From Brevibacterium sp. CS2 (GTDB taxonomy: Bacteria; Actinomycetota; Actinomycetes; Actinomycetales; Brevibacteriaceae), in the NCBI RefSeq assembly GCF_005280295.1, contig NZ_CP040020.1:3100001-3164000 (forward strand): DNA of 64,000 bases, given 5' to 3'. The notes under the pieces were generated by a model that was not told the DNA's origin, made no database searches, and saw only the letters and a list, made by a program, of their open reading frames with translations. Position numbers and translations under genes: made by a program. Positions 37,802 through 44,681 of the stretch are shown in pieces (position 1 is the stretch's first letter; each line of letters opens with the position of its first letter).

Positions 37802-39846
37802 CCACCACCGACTCCACACCCACCCGGCAGACGCCCCCTCAGGACTCCGGTTCGATGCTCGGCCTCGCGCCGCTCACCGGACAGGAGCTCGCGGACTACA
37901 TCGCCGCCTCCCCGATCAACCCGGCCGGGCTCCCGACCGCGTACTCCCACGGAGGCCGGCTCACCCCGGACGGCACCGCCGTCGACCCCATCATCGTCGA
38001 GATCGTCGAGGGGACGCTGGCGAGCGTGGAGATGGAGGTCGAGACGGCGATCGCCCGCACCTCGCGCTCGCCGATGATCCGCGACGCCCACGACTTCCGG
38101 GCCGGCATCCACGACCGGCAGCTCCGCAAGCTCACCGGACGCTCGTACTCCGCACTCGTCCACCCGGTCGTCCGCGACTTCCCCATCGAGGAGATGCGCG
38201 AGGGGGACGTGTTCTTCCACAACGACGTCTACGCCTCCGAAGGCGGGATCGGACACCTGCCGGACATGTGCGTCACCGTCCCGGTGTTCGCCGACGGCGA
38301 GGTCGTGTGCTTCGTCCAGGCCTTCGGCCACCACGACGACATCGGCGGGGCCTGCCCGGGCTCCATGCCCTCGGGAGCGACGAGCGTCTTCGAGGAGGGC
38401 CTCATGATCCCGCCGATCAAGCTGTGGGACGCCGGTGTGCCGAACCGAGCCGCGCTGCGCATCATGACCCGGAACTCCCGCATGCCCGACTCGCTCGCCG
38501 CCGACCTCGACGCCGAGTGCTCGGGCTGCCTCATGGGAGCCCGGCGGCTCGCCGAGCTCTTCACCCGCTACGGGGTCGAGACCGTCGAGGGCGCCTTAGA
38601 CACGATCCTCGACAACACCACCGACATCTACCGCCGTGAGATCCTCGCGAAGATCCCCGACGGGCAGTACGTGTGGGAGGACTACGCCGAGCACGACGGG
38701 GTCGCCGAGCCGCAGCTCCACACGCAGCGGATCACGCTGACGAAGACCTCGACCGGCGGCCCGGGCCCGGGCGACGGCGGACCGCGCCTCATCATCGACT
38801 TCACCGGCACCGCCGCCCAGGCGGCCGGGCCGATCAACCACTGCGGGGACTACGTCGGCGGCAACTTCCTCAAGAAGTGGCTCGCCCCGATCCTCCGCAA
38901 CCTCGCCGACGGGCCCGAGCGGATGGCCGAGCTCGACGTCAACGAGGGCATCGTCCCGCTCATCGAGATGCGCTTCCCGGAGAAGGGCACCCTGCTCACC
39001 CCGATCTTCCCCGGCCCGACGAACGCCCGCACCTTCGTCATCCTGCGTCTGCTCGGAGTGCTCGCCGGGGTCGTCGCGAAGGCGGTCGACGGACAGATGC
39101 CGGCCGACCAGGAGACGATCCGCTACACCGGCGTCTACGGCAAGGACACCGACGGCAACGACTACCTCATGCGCGAGGTGCTCGGCGGCGGCTCGGGCGG
39201 GCGCTACTACGCCGACGGCGAGGACACGATCCACGTCGTCCCCGACTCCCGCAACCTCCCCACGGAGTTCACCGAGTCCCGGTTCCCCTTCCGGGTCGAG
39301 CGGCTCGGGCTCGCCGTCGACTCCGGTGGGGCCGGCCGCTACCGCGGCGGGCTCGGCTACGAGAAGCACATCAGGATGCTGCGCGAAGGCCACTTCATGT
39401 CGATCGCCGACCGCTCGATCCTCGCCTGCTGGGGCGTGCGCGGCGGGAAGGCGGGACGTCCGTTCCAGGTCACGATCGATCCGGGCGGTCCGAACGAGCG
39501 CGAGATCGACGCGCTCGCCGATGCCGAGCCGATCGCCGCCGGCGAGGTGGTGCGCATCCGCACCACCGGCGGCGGCGGCTGGGGCGATCCCCTCGACCGG
39601 CCCGCCGAGGAGGTCCTCCGCGACGTCTCCTGGGGCAAGGTCAGCATCGAGGGCGCCCGCGCGGACTACGGGATCGTCGTCACCGGATCCGGCGACGAGC
39701 TCGCGGTGGACTCCGCGGCCTCCGACGCCGAGCGGGAGCGGCTGCGCTCCGCGCGCGACGGGGACGAGCCGTTCTTCGATCGCGGACCGGGATACGCCCG
39801 GCTCGCCGGGGACGGCACCCGGGCCGCGCAGGTGGACTGGCTGTGA
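37798..39846 (+). CDS. hyuB: Hydantoinase subunit B (HyuB family)
   Basis: 682-residue subunit, starting at GTG 37798 that overlaps the hyuA stop (GTGA). Family motifs are DPIIVEIVEGTLASVEMEVE, the metal-site region FFHNDVYASEGGIGHLPDM and QAFGHHDDIGG, and the C-terminal TTGGGGWGDPLDRPAEEVL. It forms the active complex with HyuA. The first 45 residues are Thr/Pro-rich and slightly longer than usual. Its stop overlaps the carbamate kinase start. Confidence 0.88.
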   Translation: MTTTDSTPTRQTPPQDSGSMLGLAPLTGQELADYIAASPINPAGLPTAYSHGGRLTPDGTAVDPIIVEIVEGTLASVEMEVETAIARTSRSPMIRDAHDFRAGIHDRQLRKLTGRSYSALVHPVVRDFPIEEMREGDVFFHNDVYASEGGIGHLPDMCVTVPVFADGEVVCFVQAFGHHDDIGGACPGSMPSGATSVFEEGLMIPPIKLWDAGVPNRAALRIMTRNSRMPDSLAADLDAECSGCLMGARRLAELFTRYGVETVEGALDTILDNTTDIYRREILAKIPDGQYVWEDYAEHDGVAEPQLHTQRITLTKTSTGGPGPGDGGPRLIIDFTGTAAQAAGPINHCGDYVGGNFLKKWLAPILRNLADGPERMAELDVNEGIVPLIEMRFPEKGTLLTPIFPGPTNARTFVILRLLGVLAGVVAKAVDGQMPADQETIRYTGVYGKDTDGNDYLMREVLGGGSGGRYYADGEDTIHVVPDSRNLPTEFTESRFPFRVERLGLAVDSGGAGRYRGGLGYEKHIRMLREGHFMSIADRSILACWGVRGGKAGRPFQVTIDPGGPNEREIDALADAEPIAAGEVVRIRTTGGGGWGDPLDRPAEEVLRDVSWGKVSIEGARADYGIVVTGSGDELAVDSAASDAERERLRSARDGDEPFFDRGPGYARLAGDGTRAAQVDWL

Positions 39847-40784
39847 GGATCCTCGTCGCCCTCGGCGGCAACGCGATGACCGCACCGGACGGCTCGGCCG
39901 CACCGGACGATCAGCGCCGAGCGATCGCCGGGGCGGCCGTCCATCTGGCCGACCTCGTCGCCGCCGGCCACGAGGTCATCGTCACCCACGGCAACGGCCC
40001 CCAGGTGGGCAACATCCTGCGGAAGAACGAGATCGCGGCCGGCGAGCTGCCTCCCGTCTCGCTCGACTGGTGCGGGGCGCAGACCCAGGGCACCCTCGGC
40101 TTCACGATCGTCGACCGGATCGAGAAGGAGCTCGGCGACAGGGGCCTCGCCCGGCCGGTCGTCGCGCTCGTCACGCGCACGGCGGTCGACCCCGACGACC
40201 CCGCCTTCACCCACCCGGTCAAGCCTATCGGGGCCTACCACCCGCGCGCGCACGCCGCTCGGATGGAGCGCCACGGGCAGGTCTGGCGCGATTTCGGGGA
40301 GAAGGGCTGGCGCCGGGTGGTCGCGAGCCCCGACCCCGTCGAGGTGCTCGAGACCCGGACGATCGTCCACCTCGTCGACGCCGGCTGGATCGTCGTCGCC
40401 GCCGGCGGCGGCGGCATCCCCGTGGTCCCCGACGGGCACGGCCACAACGGGGTCTCCGCGGTGATCGACAAGGACCTCACGGCCGCTCGGCTGGCGGCGA
40501 GCGTCGGTGCCGACTGCCTCCTCATCGCCACCGACGTGCCCCATGCGGTATCCGGGTACGGCACCCCGGAGGCATGCGACATCGGCGCGGTGTCCGTCGC
40601 CGAGCTGCGCGAGATGCACCGGTCCGGCGAGTTCGGCTCCGGGTCCATGGGTCCGAAGATCGAAGCGGTCCTGCGCTTCGTCGAGGGCGGCGGGCGGCGC
40701 GGCGTGATCACCGCGCTATCCTCCCTCGGGGCCGCGGCCGAGGGCGCTGTGGGCACCGTCGTCACCTCTGCCGGTCCCGCGTAG
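39843..40784 (+). CDS. arcC: Carbamate kinase
   Basis: 313-residue amino-acid-kinase-fold enzyme that interconverts carbamoyl phosphate plus ADP with carbamate plus ATP. Motifs are LVALGGNAM, VTHGNGPQVGNI, AAGGGGIPVV, VIDKDLTAARLA and GSMGPKIEAVLRFVE. GTG 39843 overlaps the hyuB stop. There is no arcA or argF beside it, so it is not an arginine-deiminase operon. In allantoin gene clusters the equivalent kinase (AllK) consumes carbamoyl phosphate from AllFGH. The AllF-AllG fusion 4 kb away makes that role likely here. Confidence 0.93.
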   Translation: MRILVALGGNAMTAPDGSAAPDDQRRAIAGAAVHLADLVAAGHEVIVTHGNGPQVGNILRKNEIAAGELPPVSLDWCGAQTQGTLGFTIVDRIEKELGDRGLARPVVALVTRTAVDPDDPAFTHPVKPIGAYHPRAHAARMERHGQVWRDFGEKGWRRVVASPDPVEVLETRTIVHLVDAGWIVVAAGGGGIPVVPDGHGHNGVSAVIDKDLTAARLAASVGADCLLIATDVPHAVSGYGTPEACDIGAVSVAELREMHRSGEFGSGSMGPKIEAVLRFVEGGGRRGVITALSSLGAAAEGAVGTVVTSAGPA

Positions 40785-40861
40785 ACTCGGGATTCGCCCC
40801 CGCGCTCCCCCGGACCGCGCGGGAACGAGCGACCCGGCCGGCTCCGAGGAGGAGGAGAACA

Positions 40862-42427
40862 GTGGACGTGCAGGTCACCGGCGTGCTCCTGGCCGCAGGG
40901 GCCGGCACCCGCCTGGGCGGGCCCAAGGCCCTCCTGCGCACCTCCGACGGCGCACCGCTGCTCGCCCTCCAGGTCGACCGGCTCCGCGCGGCCGGATGCG
41001 ACCGGGTGATCGTCGTGCTCGGATGCGCCGCCGACCGGGCGCGCCACCTCGTTCCGCCCGGTGCCGAGGCGGTGGTCGCCGACGACTGGCGCTCCGGCAT
41101 GGGCGCCTCCCTGCGGGCCGGGCTCGATGCCGCGGACGCTCCGGGGCTCACCGCGGTGCTCGTCTCCCTCGTCGATCTCGCCGAGCTCCCGACCGAGGTG
41201 TGCGCCCGCCTCCTCGAGCACGCCCGTCCCGACGTCCTCGCCCGTGTGCAGTGGGACGGGGCGCCCGGTCACCCCGTGCTCATCGGCGCCGCGCACGTTC
41301 CGGCGGCACGCGCCGCGGCCACCGGGGACACGGGCGCCCGGGACCTCCTGGAGCACGCGGCCGCGAGCGGGGCGCTCACCCTCGTCGACGGCGGTGATCC
41401 GCATCGCGGAGCCGACGTCGACACCCCGGAGGACTGCGCGGCGGCCGGGCTCCGGCTCCCGCCTGATCCGCCGGGCACCCCGGCCGCCCTCGCCGCAGCC
41501 CTGGCGCGCACCGGCTATCTCGCCTCGGACGACCTCGCGACCGCGGCCTGGCTCGCAGGCGAGCTCGGGCGCCCGCTCCTGTGCGAGGGCGTGCCGGGCG
41601 TGGGCAAGACGAGTCTCGCGGCGGCCCTCGCCGAGGTGTACGGCGGTCCCCTGTTCCGGCTCCAGTGCCACGAGGGGATCACGGCCGCCCACGCCCTGTA
41701 CGACTGGGACTTCGCCGGTCAGATCCTCCATCTGCGCTCCCTCGAGGCCGAGGCCCGCACCACGGGCACCGTGCTCGCCTCGGATTCGGTCGAGGACGCG
41801 CTCCACTCCCGCCGGTTCCTGCTCACCCGGCCGGTCCTCCGCGCGCTCGAGGCGTCGAGCGCGGACACCCCCGCCGTGCTCCTCATCGATGAGCTCGACC
41901 GCACGGACGACGAGTTCGAGGCGGTGCTCCTCGAGGTGCTCTCCGAGTGGACGGTGTCGGTGCCCGAGCTCGGGCGCACCGAATCGACGATCGGCACATC
42001 CAGGCCCCCGATCGTCGTCCTCACCTCGAACCGCACGCGCGAGATCCACGATGCGCTGCGCCGCCGCTGCCTCTACCACTGGTTCGAGCAGCCGAGCCGG
42101 GCCCTCGAGGGGCGCATCCTGGCGGCGCGCGCACCCGAAGCGTCCGCAGATCTCCGCGCCGCCGTCGTCGCGGCCGCCGCACGGCTGCGCGAGCTGCCGC
42201 TCGTGCGGCCGCCCGGCACCGCGGAGACCCTCGACTGGCTGCGTGCCCTCGACCGGCTCGGCGTTGTCGAGCTCACCGAGCCGACGGTGCGGGCGACGCT
42301 GTCGACGGTGCTCAAGGACGCCGCGGACGTCCGCGGGTTCGACCCGGCCGCGGTGCTCGGCGACGACACAGCACTCGGCGACGGCGCAGTGCTCACAGAG
42401 GGCGCCGACCGGGAGCCCGGATCATGA
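40862..42427 (+). CDS. MocA-like nucleotidyltransferase fused to MoxR/CoxD-type AAA ATPase
   Basis: 521 residues from GTG 40862, with GGAGGAGGAG just upstream. Residues about 1-190 are an NTP-transferase domain of the MocA/MobA type (LLAAGAGTRLGGPKALL at 8-24), which would attach CMP to molybdopterin for hydroxylase enzymes. Residues about 205-480 are an AAA ATPase (Walker A GVPGVGKTS, Walker B AVLLIDELDRTD) like CoxD, which helps mature Mo hydroxylases. The fusion joins two steps normally done by separate proteins. The stop overlaps the coxE-like start (ATGA). Confidence 0.85.
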   Translation: MDVQVTGVLLAAGAGTRLGGPKALLRTSDGAPLLALQVDRLRAAGCDRVIVVLGCAADRARHLVPPGAEAVVADDWRSGMGASLRAGLDAADAPGLTAVLVSLVDLAELPTEVCARLLEHARPDVLARVQWDGAPGHPVLIGAAHVPAARAAATGDTGARDLLEHAAASGALTLVDGGDPHRGADVDTPEDCAAAGLRLPPDPPGTPAALAAALARTGYLASDDLATAAWLAGELGRPLLCEGVPGVGKTSLAAALAEVYGGPLFRLQCHEGITAAHALYDWDFAGQILHLRSLEAEARTTGTVLASDSVEDALHSRRFLLTRPVLRALEASSADTPAVLLIDELDRTDDEFEAVLLEVLSEWTVSVPELGRTESTIGTSRPPIVVLTSNRTREIHDALRRRCLYHWFEQPSRALEGRILAARAPEASADLRAAVVAAAARLRELPLVRPPGTAETLDWLRALDRLGVVELTEPTVRATLSTVLKDAADVRGFDPAAVLGDDTALGDGAVLTEGADREPGS

Positions 42428-43548
42428 CGCCGCGCACACCGGCCGCCGGGACGACGCAGGACCTCAGCGGGGTGCTGCTCGGTCTGGGCGGCGCCCTGCG
42501 GCGGGCCGGGCTCCCCGTGACCCCGCCGGAGATGCACCTGCTCGTCGCGGCCGCGGCGCGGCTCGACCCGCTCGACCCCCGGCAGGTGCGCGCGGCCTCA
42601 CGGGCCATCTGCTGCCGGGAGGAATCGCAGATCGCCGTCCACGATGCGGTGTTCGCCCGCTATTTCGGGCTGCGTCCGTCGCGCGTCGAGCCCCCTGCCC
42701 CCGTCCCGGTGCGGACCCCGGACAGCTCCGGTGCCGGCGAGGCCCCGGGCACGGAGACCGGGGTGCCCGAGGCCGCCGCGAGCCGCACGGAGCTGCTGCG
42801 CCGCACCGACCTCGGCGACGGCGCCGACCGGGAGGCGGCGGCCCGACTCATCGACGGCCTCACGGTGCAGCGGCCCGTGCGCATCGGTGCGCGCACCCGC
42901 CGCGCGGTGCACGGGCCGGTCGATCTCGAGCGCACGCTGCGCGCTCTGGCGCGCGCCGACGACCTCCCCCGGCTGCCGCGTCGACGCCCGCTCCCCCGGC
43001 CGCGCCGGGTCGTCCTCGTCCTCGACGTCTCGGCCTCGATGCGCCCCTGGCTCGACGCGATCATCCGCTTCGCCCGACGCTGGCGGATCGAGGCGGATGC
43101 CCGGGTGTTCACCGTCGGCACCCGGCTCACGCATGTCACCGCTGAGCTCGGCGAGGCGGATGCCGGGGCCGCCCTGGACCGGATGCTCGACCACGTGCCC
43201 GATGCCGTCGGCGGGACACGGCTGGGGGATTCGCTGGGGACCCTGCTCGATTCGAATGCCCTCGCGGTGCGCGGCAGCGTCTGCGTGCTCGTGTCCGACG
43301 GCTGGGAGACGGGGTCGATGGACTCGCTGGACCACGCCTGCGAGCGGCTCGACCGGCTGTCGCGACGCTTCCTCTGGGTGAACCCACGGGCCGGCCGCCC
43401 GGGCTGGGAGCCGGCCACCCGCGCGATGGGGATCGCCGCCGCCCACGCCGAGCGGACCCTGCCGGGAACGACCGTCGCCGATTGGGAGCAGGTCGCCGCG
43501 ACCATCGGACGGGCTCCCTCCCCGGGACGGGAGCCTGCCCGTGCGTGA
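42424..43548 (+). CDS. CoxE-like VWA-domain protein
   Basis: 374 residues: a helical N-terminal region (about 1-170) and a von Willebrand factor A domain with the MIDAS motif LDVSASM (D201). CoxE/MoxR-VWA pairs act in maturation of molybdenum hydroxylases, working with the CoxD-type AAA ATPase, which is fused to MocA in the preceding gene. The start overlaps that gene by four bases. A metal-dependent chaperone adaptor role is inferred from the family. Confidence 0.85.
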   Translation: MTPRTPAAGTTQDLSGVLLGLGGALRRAGLPVTPPEMHLLVAAAARLDPLDPRQVRAASRAICCREESQIAVHDAVFARYFGLRPSRVEPPAPVPVRTPDSSGAGEAPGTETGVPEAAASRTELLRRTDLGDGADREAAARLIDGLTVQRPVRIGARTRRAVHGPVDLERTLRALARADDLPRLPRRRPLPRPRRVVLVLDVSASMRPWLDAIIRFARRWRIEADARVFTVGTRLTHVTAELGEADAGAALDRMLDHVPDAVGGTRLGDSLGTLLDSNALAVRGSVCVLVSDGWETGSMDSLDHACERLDRLSRRFLWVNPRAGRPGWEPATRAMGIAAAHAERTLPGTTVADWEQVAATIGRAPSPGREPARA

Positions 43549-44674
43549 CATCTGCGAACCCCTGCTCGCGTGGCTCGAGGAGGGGCGGGAGTGCGCGGTC
43601 GCCGTCGTCGTCGACACGTGGTCCTCCGCGCCCCGCCCGGCCGGCACCATGATGGCCGTCGACCGCGCCGGCGAGGCGATCGGCAGCCTGTCGGGCGGCT
43701 GCATCGAGGGCGCCGTGCACGCCCTTGCGCTCGAGGTCATGGAATCCCGCTCGGCGCAGATCGCCCACTACGGCATCAGCGACGACGAGGCGTTCGGTGT
43801 GGGGCTGGCCTGCGGGGGGACGCTCGACGTGTGCGTCGTCCCGGTCACCGACCCCGCCGCGCTCATCGCATTCCTCCACGCGGTGCGCGCGGAATCACCG
43901 GCGGCCCTCGCCCTGCGTCTGCCCGCGGATCCGGCGGGGTCCGCGCCCGGCGACGCGCTCGGCGGGGGCTCCCCGTGGCTCGCCATCCCCGTCGAGGATG
44001 CGACGGTCGGCGGCCTCGGCCATCCGCGCCTCGACGCGCATGTCGCCGAGGACGCCCGCGGCCTGCTCACCGCAGGGAGCACCCGGGTGCGGGAGTACGA
44101 TTCGACCGGCCGGCGCCTCGGCGGCGGGACCCGGGTGCTCATCGTCGTCTCCGCCGCCCCGCCCCGGCTGCTCGTCTACGGGGCGATCGACTATGCGCGG
44201 GCGCTCGCAGGGCTCGGCCGCTTCCTGGGTTACCGGGTGACGGTGTGCGATGCCCGCCCGGTGTTCGCCACGGCGGCCCGGTTCCCGGAGGCGCACGAGG
44301 TCATCGCCCGGTGGCCGCACGATCACCTCGCGGCGGAGATCTCCGCGGGGCGGGTGGACCCCTCGACGGTCGTCGCCGTGCTCACCCACGATCTCAAGTT
44401 CGACGTCCCCGTCCTCGCCGCCGCGCTCCGGGCCGATGTCGGCTACGTCGGGGCGCTCGGCAGCCGACGCACGCATGCGCTCCGGCTCGCCGGGCTGCGG
44501 GAGGCGGGGCTGAGCGAGGAGGAGCTCGGCAGGCTCCGCGCGCCGATCGGCCTCGACCTCGGGGCGCGCACCCCGGAGGCCACCGCGGTCTCGATCTTCG
44601 CCGAGGTGCTCCGCGACGCCTCCGGGGCCACCGGTCTGCCGCTGACATCCGGCGCAGGCCCCATCCACCGCTGA
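43541..44674 (+). CDS. xdhC: XdhC/CoxF-family molybdenum cofactor maturation protein
   Basis: 377 residues. The N-terminal XdhC_CoxI domain carries SGGCIEGAV and GVGLACGGTLDV, with the cysteines linked to handling the sulfurated cofactor. The C-terminal Rossmann domain contains YVGALGSRRTHALR. XdhC proteins bind molybdenum cofactor and deliver it to xanthine dehydrogenase-type enzymes. The GTG at 43541 overlaps the coxE-like stop by 8 bases. It ends the six-gene transcript and is convergent with allFG, only 7 bases away. Confidence 0.9.
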   Translation: MRDICEPLLAWLEEGRECAVAVVVDTWSSAPRPAGTMMAVDRAGEAIGSLSGGCIEGAVHALALEVMESRSAQIAHYGISDDEAFGVGLACGGTLDVCVVPVTDPAALIAFLHAVRAESPAALALRLPADPAGSAPGDALGGGSPWLAIPVEDATVGGLGHPRLDAHVAEDARGLLTAGSTRVREYDSTGRRLGGGTRVLIVVSAAPPRLLVYGAIDYARALAGLGRFLGYRVTVCDARPVFATAARFPEAHEVIARWPHDHLAAEISAGRVDPSTVVAVLTHDLKFDVPVLAAALRADVGYVGALGSRRTHALRLAGLREAGLSEEELGRLRAPIGLDLGARTPEATAVSIFAEVLRDASGATGLPLTSGAGPIHR

Positions 44675-44681
44675 GCGGCGG

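Noticed and set aside
39843-40784. Arginine deiminase pathway
   Set aside because: The carbamate kinase has no arcA, argF or arginine antiporter beside it.
42424-43548. Magnesium chelatase subunit (VWA with AAA partner)
   Set aside because: The domain pair is similar, but the adjacent MocA domain and xdhC, and the Mo hydroxylase in the cluster, indicate CoxD/CoxE-type maturation.
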